A DNA stretch of 64,000 nt, from NCBI GenBank assembly GCA_937924775.1, contig CALDUT010000010.1, forward strand, positions 496,001 through 560,000, in the 5' to 3' direction. A program made the position numbers and the translations under genes. Position 1 is the stretch's first letter, and each line of letters opens with the position of its first letter. This DNA is from an uncultured Gemmata sp. (GTDB lineage Bacteria > Planctomycetota > Planctomycetia > Gemmatales > Gemmataceae). A model generated the notes under the pieces. It was not told the origin of the DNA and made no database searches. It was given only the letters and a program-made list of their open reading frames with translations. Shown piece by piece: positions 39,569-49,661 of the stretch.

Positions 39569-40786
39569 ATGTTAACTGGGAAATTGGTTCGTGTGCGGCA
39601 TGCCAAGAATAAGCTGCTGCCGCTGTATGTCCAACCCACCGACGCCGGCCTGCTGGGCTTAGCGGAGCAAATATTGCTGGTGTATCGTTGTGCCGTGGGG
39701 CGAAGCCGGGGGGAAATTGATGAGGAATTGAAGGATTTCATTCCCGAAGGACCACGGGGTTTGCTTCCGGCAGGTCTGGCCAAACTGTGTGAAGATCGCT
39801 GCGAATTCGAGATCGCGGCCGATTTTCCGCCGGAACAGCTCCGCGACGCTGTCTTCCAAGCTGCCGCCCGTGCCCGCCTCCAAGCCGCCACACAAAAGCA
39901 ACTCTTCGATCGGCACGCCGTACTCCACGACCTTGCGTCGCAGTTATCTTTAACCCTGACACCCGAGCAGATCGACCACAGCCTCTTTGCCGACCTGAAA
40001 GCCGAACAGCGGGTGGTGGCGTTCGAAGATCTGACTGCCGAGCAGCTGCTCAACCGCTACAACGTGGCCCTGGCTCAGGCGATTCTTCTCCGTTGCACCC
40101 ACATGGAAGTGCGGGTTTACGCGGAAACTCCGGCCCGCTTCCGGCAATTGTTTCGGGCTGTGAAATTCCATCGGCTGATTTGCACCATTGAAGAAACCCC
40201 GGGCAACAGTTACAAATTCACCCTCGATGGGCCACTGTCACTCTTTTCCTCAACGAACAAGTATGGGTTGCAATTGGCCTTATTTCTTCCCACCCTGCTG
40301 CATTGCAAAGCCTTCGATCTGCGGGCGAACATCCGTTGGGGCAGTGAGCGCAAAGAGAAGCTCTTTCATCTGTCCGGTTTGGATGGTTTGAAATCCCCGG
40401 CCCCGGATTTTGGGGTCTATACTCCTCCGGAATTGCAGCTTTTTGCGGACAGCTTCCGTGCCAAGATTCCTGATTGGATTTTGGACACCGACCCTCACCC
40501 GATGGCCTTACCCAGCGGGATTTGGGTTCCTGATTTCAAGCTCACCCATCCAGCCACGGGCCGTGAGGTTTTTGTCGAGGTCTTTGGCTTTTGGCGCAAA
40601 GGAGACATTGAAACACACTATCACAAACTGCGCCGCGAGGCCCCGGGTCGATTCGTGCTGTGTATTTCCGACCAGTACCGGGCCGACGACAACGACGCGA
40701 CTTTCGGCCCGGGGGTTTACCGCTACAAACGGAATCCCTTACCCGACGAAGTGGTCCGTGTCGCGGAACTGGTCCAAAAACTGTGA
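39569..40786 (+). CDS. DUF790 / Bax1-like protein (XPB-partner nuclease family)
   Basis: N-term MLTGKLVRVRHAKNKLLPLYV; KYGLQLALFLPTLLHCKAFDLRANIRWG; WVPDFKLTHPATGREVFVEVFGFWRKGDIETHYHKL (PDF...VEVFGFW nuclease-like core). Confidence 0.72.
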   Translation: MLTGKLVRVRHAKNKLLPLYVQPTDAGLLGLAEQILLVYRCAVGRSRGEIDEELKDFIPEGPRGLLPAGLAKLCEDRCEFEIAADFPPEQLRDAVFQAAARARLQAATQKQLFDRHAVLHDLASQLSLTLTPEQIDHSLFADLKAEQRVVAFEDLTAEQLLNRYNVALAQAILLRCTHMEVRVYAETPARFRQLFRAVKFHRLICTIEETPGNSYKFTLDGPLSLFSSTNKYGLQLALFLPTLLHCKAFDLRANIRWGSERKEKLFHLSGLDGLKSPAPDFGVYTPPELQLFADSFRAKIPDWILDTDPHPMALPSGIWVPDFKLTHPATGREVFVEVFGFWRKGDIETHYHKLRREAPGRFVLCISDQYRADDNDATFGPGVYRYKRNPLPDEVVRVAELVQKL

Positions 40787-40889
40787 TGGCAACTTCTGCG
40801 GCAGGAGCCCTCCCGCGGGGCCCCTGCCCTGGTATTTCTACGCAAATTCTTGCCTTATTGAGACTTATGATGATAAACAGTCATCTCCA

Positions 40890-43454
40890 TCAGCCCCAGG
40901 TGACCAATCCGGGTTCAAACAGGTGCGGCAAATCGGGATGCCGGGGTAAGACCCGAACACAGTAGCCGAAATGTCCACTATTGGTACAGGGCACTTCGCC
41001 CGTGAATACCACACTTGAACCTTCGGCCACACCATCCACGCCCAACGGGGTAACTTGGGGTTCTGCGATGTCCCCCATGGCGTCCAAGACCCCATGATAG
41101 AGTTGGACCTCAACCTCCTCGGGCTTGAAGGGCCCGAGGTGAACGCGAGCCCGCACGGGGAATTTATGGCCCACCCGCATGACATCGCCCACCTTGGCTT
41201 CTACGGCTTCGACCTTCACGTGCGGCCAATCGGCCAGCACCCGCCGCCGCCACGCCGCCAGTTCCCGGGCCGCTTTGAGGTGATCAGCACTCAACTTCGC
41301 GGCCCGGCGATGGCTCGGCAGATAGCACAATTCGGTGTACTGCTCCACCATACGGTTGGTGTTGAAAACCGGAACAAGGCTCATGATCGAGCGTTTCATA
41401 CGGCGAATCCATTCCCGCGGCAGGCCGCTGGCATCCCGTTTGTAGAACATCGGGACAATTTCATCTTCAATCAGCTCCAATAACGCCCGACTTTCCACTT
41501 CATCCTGGTAGACGATATTATCGCCGTACTCCTCGCCGGCACCGATGGCCCAGCCGTTATCGCCGTCGTACCCCTCCACCCACCATCCGTCGAGGATGGA
41601 AAGGTTGAGGCCGCCGTTGCCGCAAATTTTCATCCCGCTGGTACCCGAGGCTTCCTGAGGTCGTCGCGGATTGTTGAGCCACACATCGACCCCCTGCACC
41701 AGGTAGCGGGCAATATTCATGTCGTAATCTTCGATGAAGACGATATGATTGCGGAACTCCGGCTTCCGGGAGTGATGGACGACCCGCTGTATCAATTCTT
41801 TGCCGCCGCGGTCCTGCGGGTGGGCCTTGCCCGAGAAGATGAACTGCACCGGGCGATCCTTGTTGTTGACGATCGCCGCCAGCCGCTCGGGATTGCGGAA
41901 GATCAGATCGCCCCGTTTGTATGTGGCGAAGCGTCGGGCAAAGCCGATTGTCAGAGCATCGGGATTGAGGACTTCGTCGGCGGCATCGACTTCCGACGGC
42001 GGCGACCCGCGGCGCTTGAGTTGAGCCTTCAAGCGGGCGCGGGCCAGAGCCACCAAACGTTCACGGCCGCGCTCGTGTGTTCGCCACAACTCCCCATCCG
42101 GAATGTGTTCCACCCGCTTCCAGATGGCGAAATCGGTGGGCCGGGCTTCCCACTGAATGCCCAAATATCGATCGTACAGTTGGGCAACCTCCGGGGCCAA
42201 CCAACTTTGGGTGTGGACGCCGTTGGTGATGCTCATGATCGGCACTTCGTTGACGGGCAATTCGGGCCACAGTTCCCGCCACATTTTCCGCGACACTTGC
42301 CCGTGTAGTTGGCTGACACCGTTGGAGGTATTGGATAGTTTGATGGCCAGCACGGTCATGCTGAACAATTCCTGTTCGTTGTGGGGATGCTGGCGACCCA
42401 AACCAGCGAGAGTGGCCCGATCGATACCTATTTTGCCGACATAGTCCCCGAGGTATTGTTCGATCATGTGCATGGGGAAGGCGTCGTTGCCCGCCGGTAC
42501 TGGCGTGTGCGTGGTGAAGCAGCTTCCGGCTTTGACCGCCTCAAGGGCCGTTGCAAAATCGAGTCTGTGTTCCTCCATCAATAACCGAATGCGTTCTAAC
42601 CCCGTGAACGCAGCATGTCCTTCGTTCATGTGGCAGACGGTCGGCATCCGTCCCAACGCCCGCAGGGCGCGAATCCCTCCAATGCCCAATACGATTTCTT
42701 GCTGAATACGCGTATGCTGGTCGCCGCCATAGAGTTGCGCGGTGATTTCCCGATCGTGCGGGGCATTCTGAGGAATGTTAGCGTCTAACAAATACAGGGG
42801 CACACGGCCAACCTGGATATGCCAGATCCGTAACGCCACTTCCCGCCCGGGCAGGGGAACGGTGACGATGATCGGCTGGCCGTGGGCATCCACTTCTGGT
42901 ACCAGCGGCAGGGTGAAAAAGTCATTCTCCGGATACCGTTCCTGCTGCCAGCCATCGACATCCAAATACTGCCGGAAGTATCCTTGCCGGTACATGAGGC
43001 TCACTCCCACGAGCGGCAAGCCCAGATCGCTGGCACTTTTCAGGTGGTCGCCCGCGAGAACACCTAACCCCCCCGAATACACTGGAATGCTCTCATGAAT
43101 GCCAAATTCCGCCGAGAAGTACGCGATGCGCGTGTCCCGATCGCTGGGGAAAGTTTCCTGAAACCAGGTGGGCGCTTGCAAGTAGTGGTCGAGTGCCGTG
43201 GCAACACGGTCCATGTGGGCCAAGAAGCCGTCGTCATGCTCCAGTTGCTCGAACCGCTTCTGGTCCGTGGACCCCAACAGCCGGATGGGGCTGTGGTCCA
43301 ACGCTTCAAAAAGGTCCGGATTGATCCGCCGAAACAGGGCTACCGCGTCGGCATTCCACGACCACCACAGATTGTAAGCCAGTTTCTGAAGGGGACGAAG
43401 CCGGTCGGGCAAGCACGGCAGCACGGTAAACGAACGAATAGTACGACCGGGCAT
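40890..43454 (-). CDS. glgP: Alpha-glucan family phosphorylase
   Basis: VLPCLPDRLRPLQKLAYNLWWSWN (DUF3417-type start), YFSAEFGIHESIPVYSGGLGVLAGDHLKSASDLGLPLVGVSLMYRQGYF, ASGTSGMKICGNGGLNLSILDGWW. Confidence 0.93.
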   Translation of the reverse strand: MPGRTIRSFTVLPCLPDRLRPLQKLAYNLWWSWNADAVALFRRINPDLFEALDHSPIRLLGSTDQKRFEQLEHDDGFLAHMDRVATALDHYLQAPTWFQETFPSDRDTRIAYFSAEFGIHESIPVYSGGLGVLAGDHLKSASDLGLPLVGVSLMYRQGYFRQYLDVDGWQQERYPENDFFTLPLVPEVDAHGQPIIVTVPLPGREVALRIWHIQVGRVPLYLLDANIPQNAPHDREITAQLYGGDQHTRIQQEIVLGIGGIRALRALGRMPTVCHMNEGHAAFTGLERIRLLMEEHRLDFATALEAVKAGSCFTTHTPVPAGNDAFPMHMIEQYLGDYVGKIGIDRATLAGLGRQHPHNEQELFSMTVLAIKLSNTSNGVSQLHGQVSRKMWRELWPELPVNEVPIMSITNGVHTQSWLAPEVAQLYDRYLGIQWEARPTDFAIWKRVEHIPDGELWRTHERGRERLVALARARLKAQLKRRGSPPSEVDAADEVLNPDALTIGFARRFATYKRGDLIFRNPERLAAIVNNKDRPVQFIFSGKAHPQDRGGKELIQRVVHHSRKPEFRNHIVFIEDYDMNIARYLVQGVDVWLNNPRRPQEASGTSGMKICGNGGLNLSILDGWWVEGYDGDNGWAIGAGEEYGDNIVYQDEVESRALLELIEDEIVPMFYKRDASGLPREWIRRMKRSIMSLVPVFNTNRMVEQYTELCYLPSHRRAAKLSADHLKAARELAAWRRRVLADWPHVKVEAVEAKVGDVMRVGHKFPVRARVHLGPFKPEEVEVQLYHGVLDAMGDIAEPQVTPLGVDGVAEGSSVVFTGEVPCTNSGHFGYCVRVLPRHPDLPHLFEPGLVTWG

Positions 43455-43866
43455 GCAGCATCCTCTGCCGAGAAGGGAACATGGAACTCATAACCCTGGC
43501 GGTGGGAGCGGAACCCGCCAACTTACGCGTACACGCGACGTTAATTTAGGCAGGATGCAACGACTTTCAATTCCGAACCCCCACTTCCTTGCCTCCCAGA
43601 TGTTCTCCAGTTTATTTAGAAAATGTCCCCGCCACACGATTGAGTGGGTGTCAGATAACCCAGAGAGTGAACTGCATCTTCAAGCCTTGAGACACCGAAG
43701 AGGAGTTTTCAATAGAAAGCAACGTTTTTTGCTTGCACAAAGCTCGTTTGAGCAGTTACGATACGATTTAATTTGGAGATGAAGCGGGATTGTAAACTCG
43801 CATTACCAATTCCCTTCATCCGCTCCTCCTGTTAGATTCGCGACTCGTTTCACTATCGGCCTTTGC

Positions 43867-44934
43867 GTGAGGGTTACCATGTCGACTGTCACTCCTCTCG
43901 ATCGGTCCCGGCGTGGGTTCACACTGATCGAACTGCTTGTTGTCATTGCGATCATCGCGATTTTGATTGGTTTGCTGCTGCCCGCCGTTCAAAAGGTCCG
44001 GGAAGCGGCCGCCCGCATGCGGTGTCAAAACAATTTGAAGCAAATTGGCATCGCCATTCACTCGTTCCAGGATGCCCGCGGCCACCTGCCGCCCGGTGGG
44101 GTCACGGATACGCCCCCGTTTGGTAGCGGCGGTGGTTGGGGCAGTGCCTGGACGGTGTTCATCCTGCCCTTCATCGAACAAGAAAACCTGTTCCGCAACT
44201 TTGTTTTCAATGGCGGCTCCGGCTGGGGTGCCTCCGCCAGTATCAACTGTCAGGCAGCAAGCAATGTCCGGATGCCCATTTACCTGTGCCCGTCGTCTTC
44301 GGTGGGGGACATCGCTCCCAGCCCGCACAGCGGTTCGAACATCTCGATGAATCACTATGTCGCCGTCACCGGTGCGGCCCCAGGTACGATCCCCGGATTC
44401 AATGAAACCCGGTTCTTCCAAGGTAACACCGGAACCGCGAACTGCTGCTCCGGGGGGATCGCCAGTGGGGGGGGAGCGCTGATTCCCGGCATCACCTTCC
44501 GCTTGGGCATCCATCAAATCCCCGATGGCAGCAGCAATCAAATTTTCATCAGTGAACAAAACGACTGGTTGATTACCCAAGACGGCACCCGTCAACGGTG
44601 GGGCAGTGGGCTGTTGCACGGCTGGATGATCGGTTGGCACTCAGCCGCGACCCCTGCCAACGGCGGTGTTACCGACGCGCGGACGTTCCAAATGACCACG
44701 ATTCGCTACACGATCAACCGCAAGGCGGGCTGGCCCGACGCACCGGGCCACTGCGGCCAAACGGGGGTTTGTCAGAACACGGGCACCAACATTCCGCTCA
44801 ACTCAGCCCACAGCGGTGGCGTGAATGTGCTGATGGGCGACGGTTCTGTGCGATTCCTGCGGGATTCCACCCCCTTGGCAACACTGGCCGCGTTGGCCAC
44901 TCGCGACGACGGGATGCCCGTGTCCAATAATTGA
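43867..44934 (+). CDS. DUF1559 prepilin-like protein
   Basis: [49 protein letters not shown] and C-terminal [16 protein letters not shown] (H-X9-DG type). Confidence 0.93.
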   Translation: MRVTMSTVTPLDRSRRGFTLIELLVVIAIIAILIGLLLPAVQKVREAAARMRCQNNLKQIGIAIHSFQDARGHLPPGGVTDTPPFGSGGGWGSAWTVFILPFIEQENLFRNFVFNGGSGWGASASINCQAASNVRMPIYLCPSSSVGDIAPSPHSGSNISMNHYVAVTGAAPGTIPGFNETRFFQGNTGTANCCSGGIASGGGALIPGITFRLGIHQIPDGSSNQIFISEQNDWLITQDGTRQRWGSGLLHGWMIGWHSAATPANGGVTDARTFQMTTIRYTINRKAGWPDAPGHCGQTGVCQNTGTNIPLNSAHSGGVNVLMGDGSVRFLRDSTPLATLAALATRDDGMPVSNN

Positions 44935-45015
44935 CCAACTTTCAGCTCCTTGTTAGGACAACCGCCTTCAGGCACCCACCGATGAGAGCCCGGGGGTGCC
45001 ACTCATCGTATTCTC

Positions 45016-45447
45016 ATGAGGTTGACCGTGCGTACTGGAATTCGTGTTGGCTTCTCCATCGTGCTGGCTTGGCTAGTTTCCCTCGGATGTGAACCAAAGA
45101 CCAAAGATGTCAAGCGGGTGCGTATCTCCGGAAAGGTGACCCTCGATGGGAAAGAACTGCCAACCGGAACCATCGTTTTCGACCCCGAAAACGGGGAAGC
45201 CCCCGCGGTGATGAACATTCTCGACGGACGCTATGAGGGCTTGGCCGCCGTCGGGAAGAACCGCGTGCGCATCGCGGCGATTCGCAAAACGTCAATGAAG
45301 GAAAAGATGGGCTTCGACGGACCCGGTTACGACTCCGAAGTAGAAGAAAACGCTCTGCCCCCCCGCTACGGCGACAAAAGCGAAATCGTCCGCGAAGTTA
45401 CTCCCGAGGGGCCCAACGAATTCAACTTCGATACCAAGTCGAAGTGA
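45016..45447 (+). CDS. Small lipoprotein (transthyretin / carboxypeptidase-regulatory-like)
   Basis: Lipobox WLVSLGCEP; VRISGKVTLDGKELPTGTIVFDPENG; located after the DUF1559 gene. Confidence 0.7.
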   Translation: MRLTVRTGIRVGFSIVLAWLVSLGCEPKTKDVKRVRISGKVTLDGKELPTGTIVFDPENGEAPAVMNILDGRYEGLAAVGKNRVRIAAIRKTSMKEKMGFDGPGYDSEVEENALPPRYGDKSEIVREVTPEGPNEFNFDTKSK

Positions 45448-45599
45448 TGGAGTGCGGGTAGAACTTAGCCTGTCGGGCAATCCCGTAGTGGTAAAGCCCG
45501 GCAGCCCTTGAGCTTGGCCAACGCGGCGGCCGACGGCTCCGCCGCCAAGGGTGAAATCATTCCTGCCGGTGAGAATGTCGCAATATTGGGGGTTGGCGA

Positions 45600-46140
45600 C
45601 TACTGACCTTCCTCCTGGAAAGTGGACAGTGTTTTAGCCGGTGGGGAGTTGTGCGTTTGTTCGTAGTCGTTGGGGCTGACGTAGCCGAGGGTCGGGTGCC
45701 TTCGTTCGCGGTTCCAGAAGCCTTCGAGGTAGACGAAGACACTCGCCCACGCTTCGCCCGCGTCTTGATAACGAACCTGGGATCCCAGCTCCTCCTTCAG
45801 CCGACCGAAGGAAGGTACTCTCGGCCACGGCGTTGTCCCAGCAATCACCGCGACGGCTCATGCTCGGCGTGATGCCGTGCTTCGCTCACTCGCGTTGATA
45901 ATGGTCGCTCGTATACTGACTACCACGGTCGCTGTGAAACTCCAACCCCGGCGTCACTTCACAACGGCTCACCGCTTGCTCTTCATGGAGTTTCGCCAAA
46001 CTCGGTTCACGCTTAGACCACACGCATAAAACCCTGACCGTGAAACGTCCAACACGCCACACATCACCACCACTGGCCACTGCGTTCGATGCCGATTTAT
46101 CCAGGCGAAGATTACTCCATCTGACGGGCAAAGATCGCAC
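45600..46140 (-). pseudogene. IS3-type transposase orfB remnant (internal deletion and frameshifts)
   Basis: Fragments in different frames: [90 protein letters not shown]. Confidence 0.8.
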
Positions 46141-46421
46141 TCGCTGTTTTTAAGATGTCCCATTCCATTTCGGGCCGCTTGATCTTGGCTTTGAGCGTGC
46201 AATGCTCTTCTTCGAGTGGTGTCAGGTGCCCCGAGCCGGGGATAGCCGCCACCATCCCTGCGAGGCGTGCTTTCTTTCGCCAGTCGTAAAGCTGGCTTTG
46301 AGCGACGCCCAACTTCTTCGAGACTTTGGTGACACCCAGACCCAGTTCGGTCATCATCCGAACGGCCTCACGTTTGAACCCCGCCGTGTACTTCATGGCC
46401 ATCAGTCACTCCGAGGGAAGG
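45604..46421 (-). mobile_element. Degenerate IS3-type insertion sequence remnant
   Basis: Intact-looking orfA plus frameshifted/deleted orfB; imperfect terminal inverted repeats (TGACCTTCCTCCTGG... at 45604; TGTCCTTCCCTCGGAGTG on the minus strand near 46421). Confidence 0.7.
46112..46402 (-). CDS. IS3-type transposase orfA (probably non-functional in context)
   Basis: MKYTAGFKREAVRMMTELGLGVTKVSKKLGVAQSQLYDWRKKA helix-turn-helix. Confidence 0.8.
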   Translation of the reverse strand: MAMKYTAGFKREAVRMMTELGLGVTKVSKKLGVAQSQLYDWRKKARLAGMVAAIPGSGHLTPLEEEHCTLKAKIKRPEMEWDILKTASAIFARQME

Positions 46422-46510
46422 ACAGGATACATCGCGTTCCATCTGTCCACAAACCAAGGGGAGGGTTAGGTAGCCTTTCGTACCCAACAGAAACTGCCTA
46501 ATGCCTGTGG

Positions 46511-47953
46511 CTACAGATGAACCGCACCCTCGTAATAAATACTGGCCCCTCCAATAGCACTCGCGGCCCGGGTGAAACCTCCTTCGAGCGGTTGGGCGAG
46601 CTGGTTTTTGTCAAGCGACGAGGGAATGGCACACGCGTAAACTTTTTTCGGTTTCAGAAGCGTATCGACTGCTTTTAACAGAGTCTCGCGCACCACAGGG
46701 ATGTTCGATCCCCCTCCGGTCAGAATGAATTCCTGCATCGACGCGGGGGCAGACCAACGCTGACAGAAGCAACGCAGTTCCTCTACCAAACGGCCCGCAA
46801 AGTCGCGGAGGCATTGCTGAATCATTGGTTGATCGGCTTCGCCGCCGAGGATCCGTCCCCGGGCCAGGCGGTAGCCGATGCCTTCCGTATAGGCATTGAT
46901 TTGAAACGCTTCGAAATCCTTGCGTGGTAATGCCGCCAGGGCGGTCTGTTGCTCGGAGGGTAAATTATCGCGGACCATCTGATCCAGATTGGTGACCCCA
47001 TAGGCCAGCGAATGTTGTTCAATCGTAAAGTGAATTCCTTCGTCGAGGTCGGGAATTTGGCCTCCCGTATCCACTGACAAAGCGGCGAAATCGGTGGTGA
47101 AGGCCCCAATATCGACGATCAGCACGCGATAGGTAGGATAGTGGCGATTGCCCTTCAATACGGTTAGCAGCGGACCATGACCAAACATACTCCCGTAATC
47201 GATAGTTCGAATTTTGGGCCTCAGCGTGTTCAGGCCTTGGGTGAGAATGCCGATCGCATTCGATTCTGGCTCTGGAACAAAGGGGCGTTCGTCGAGTTTC
47301 CAACCGGTGTTCACCAGTGCTTCGCGTAAGCGTTGGCAACCCACATGCTGTGCTAACGTGTCGCGGGGAGCCACCGCCGGCACCGCGAAGCGAACGGGGA
47401 TGTCCTCCAGTTTGACTTTGTTACGACCGGCCCATGTCTGGCAGGCTGTCATTACGCGTTGGCGCAACCATTTCAGGTAGTGATGGGTGGCGGCTTTTGC
47501 GTTGTGGATCTCTCGTGAGACCCCCGAAGAGCCGGTCGCCCCGCGTGGGCCGTTCAAGTCCCGCGCGGCCGCCACCAGATGACGCAGGGCGGCCAGTTCC
47601 GTGGATTTGACAGCAAATTTCGCGGCCAGTTGCGCTAACTCCGAAGAACGAAGCAGTCTTTCCAAGGGGGAAAGTTCGGTCTGGGTGGGTAGAGCCGCTG
47701 TCGAAAAGAGATGACGTTTAAAGTCGGTATAAACAGTAATCGAACCCCCGGGTTTGATACCCGCGGCTTCATAGCCAAACTTCACTTGCGGACTGGTGCC
47801 GGCACTCCAATCCGCGGCCACAACTGTGGGCACCCACAGTTCCACGGCAGTATCGTCACAACGGACCAGCACCGTTTTCTCTTGAGGAGCTCGGCGCAAG
47901 GCCACTTTTGTATAAGCGCTGCCGAAGTCGATACAAAACACTCCCTCGAGCAC
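46511..47953 (-). CDS. Divergent actin/Hsp70-fold ATPase
   Basis: Phosphate-1 VFCIDFGSAYTKVALRR, phosphate-2 VLIVDIGAFTTDFAAL, adenosine motif FILTGGGSNIPVVRETLLKAV. No recognisable DnaK substrate-binding domain. Confidence 0.75.
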   Translation of the reverse strand: MLEGVFCIDFGSAYTKVALRRAPQEKTVLVRCDDTAVELWVPTVVAADWSAGTSPQVKFGYEAAGIKPGGSITVYTDFKRHLFSTAALPTQTELSPLERLLRSSELAQLAAKFAVKSTELAALRHLVAAARDLNGPRGATGSSGVSREIHNAKAATHHYLKWLRQRVMTACQTWAGRNKVKLEDIPVRFAVPAVAPRDTLAQHVGCQRLREALVNTGWKLDERPFVPEPESNAIGILTQGLNTLRPKIRTIDYGSMFGHGPLLTVLKGNRHYPTYRVLIVDIGAFTTDFAALSVDTGGQIPDLDEGIHFTIEQHSLAYGVTNLDQMVRDNLPSEQQTALAALPRKDFEAFQINAYTEGIGYRLARGRILGGEADQPMIQQCLRDFAGRLVEELRCFCQRWSAPASMQEFILTGGGSNIPVVRETLLKAVDTLLKPKKVYACAIPSSLDKNQLAQPLEGGFTRAASAIGGASIYYEGAVHL

Positions 47954-47961
47954 GACGGACC

Positions 47962-48915
47962 TCAGACTTTCGTGACGACCGCTTTGAGAGCGACATAATC
48001 TCCCTCAGACTCTTTCAGTAACCACCCCGGCCGGACAATCTTGACCTTCCCGCTCAGAAGAGGCTGATCGCAGTCGTGGTAGCGGGGCTGAAAATCGACA
48101 GTCGCCCCCACGTCCCCAATCCTACGGAAACCGCGGATATTCCACATCGCGCTTTCGAGATAATCGCGGGCGTCATCTTTTCCATCCTCCCAAGCGTCCC
48201 GCCAGGCGGCCGCCAAGCGATCGCACTCGCAACGGCGGAAATCCATCTCCTCGGGCGTTTTGAGGGGGGGGGCGTTACCGTTGGCCGATGGCGGAAAGCG
48301 TTCCCGGGAGGGCAACAGTTGCAGCAATTCGTGCGGGTCTTGACCTTCGGCTTCCCATTCCCGCTTCAAAACCTCGAGCCGGGCCAGGTGCCGCTGACGG
48401 AGCAATTCCATGGCTTTTTGCAAGGCGTTCTGGACTGCTAACTCTTCGGCTCGTCGCTTCTGGGCCGCTTGAATCCGGGCTTCGGCTTCCGCTTTCTCGG
48501 CGGCTATCGTCTCTTCGAGGAGCGGATTGAGTTCTCCCGCGGCGGCGGGAACGCGAGCTATCACGGCCTGGATCAACGGGGCGCGCTGCGTTAGCGGAGC
48601 CTCACGAATCACGGTTGTGGTGATCCGCCCCACCTTCTCTTCCGGCAAGAGGGGTAACACCCGCTCCAGACCAGCCGGAGCGAGAACTACCTGTTCGTTC
48701 CGGCCCTGTTTCGCAACCACTCTGAGGAGTGGTTGTTCCGGGTTTAGGCAAATGGCGATCGCTTCCTTATTGGCTCCGCTGGTCGAACGGAAGAGTCCGC
48801 CGTTTTTCCCCGCCAAGAGCATGGGTTGGGAAGAGTCGGCGGCTTTCACCAGCGCGGTGGTAATAAGTTCGTCGACGGAAATCGTTTTGGGTGTTTTTGT
48901 TTTGGCCACGTCCAT
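47962..48915 (-). CDS. Coiled-coil protein with GrpE-like C-terminus, partner of the actin/Hsp70-like ATPase
   Basis: Helical middle (AEKAEAEARIQAAQKRRAEELAVQNALQKAMELL) and RRIGDVGATVDFQPRYHDCDQPLLSGKVKIVRPGWLLKESEGDYVALKAVVTKV, resembling the GrpE beta-domain. 8-nt gap to the ATPase. Confidence 0.55.
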   Translation of the reverse strand: MDVAKTKTPKTISVDELITTALVKAADSSQPMLLAGKNGGLFRSTSGANKEAIAICLNPEQPLLRVVAKQGRNEQVVLAPAGLERVLPLLPEEKVGRITTTVIREAPLTQRAPLIQAVIARVPAAAGELNPLLEETIAAEKAEAEARIQAAQKRRAEELAVQNALQKAMELLRQRHLARLEVLKREWEAEGQDPHELLQLLPSRERFPPSANGNAPPLKTPEEMDFRRCECDRLAAAWRDAWEDGKDDARDYLESAMWNIRGFRRIGDVGATVDFQPRYHDCDQPLLSGKVKIVRPGWLLKESEGDYVALKAVVTKV

Positions 48916-49073
48916 GTCCTCATTTTCAGGCTATCATCCGCTGGGAATAGCACAAATCGTTCGTCTGTCCAGCGTGACGGATTGCGGCCAGACAGCCGAC
49001 ACGCTCGAGATCAGATCATAGAAAATGATACGTAATGCGGTGAAGAGAAAAACGGATCCCATGTGGGCATTGG

Positions 49074-49661
49074 CTACAAAAGGCCCTTGGTGGAAGGGAT
49101 GCCGCTGACGCGGGGGTCGATTTCCGTGGCGGCCCGCAAGGCCCGGGCCGTGGCTTTGAAAATCGCCTCGAGAATATGGTGGGTGTTACGGCCGTGATGA
49201 AGGATCACATGCAGGTTGAATAACCCGGTAGAACTGACGGCCCGCCAAAATTCCTCGCCCAACTGCGAGGAGAAACTGCCCAGAATTTCGAGTGGGACCT
49301 CGGCGCGCCACAGCAAATATGGCCGGCCGCTCAGATCGACCGCGGCGGTCACCAAAGTCTCGTCCATCGGTAGCGTGCAATCGCCGAATCGGCGGATACC
49401 GCGTTTATCCCCCAGCGCTTGCCCCAACGCCTGACCAAAACACAGGCCGACATCCTCCACGGTATGATGAGCGTCGATGTGGGTATCACCGCGGCAATTC
49501 ACACTCAAATCGAACAGAGCGTGTTTGGCGATGTGCGTGAGCATATGGTCGAAGAAGCCCACCCCTGTGGCCACCGCTGCGGTACCGGTGCCGTCGAGGT
49601 TCAGGGTCAGCCGAATGTCGGTTTCGGCGGTTCGACGCTCAATCTGCGCGGTGCGAGGCAT
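49074..49661 (-). CDS. hisB: Imidazoleglycerol-phosphate dehydratase
   Basis: ERRTAETDIRLTLNLDGTG, GFFDHMLTHIAKHALFDL, DAHHTVEDVGLCFGQAL. Confidence 0.96.
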   Translation of the reverse strand: MPRTAQIERRTAETDIRLTLNLDGTGTAAVATGVGFFDHMLTHIAKHALFDLSVNCRGDTHIDAHHTVEDVGLCFGQALGQALGDKRGIRRFGDCTLPMDETLVTAAVDLSGRPYLLWRAEVPLEILGSFSSQLGEEFWRAVSSTGLFNLHVILHHGRNTHHILEAIFKATARALRAATEIDPRVSGIPSTKGLL

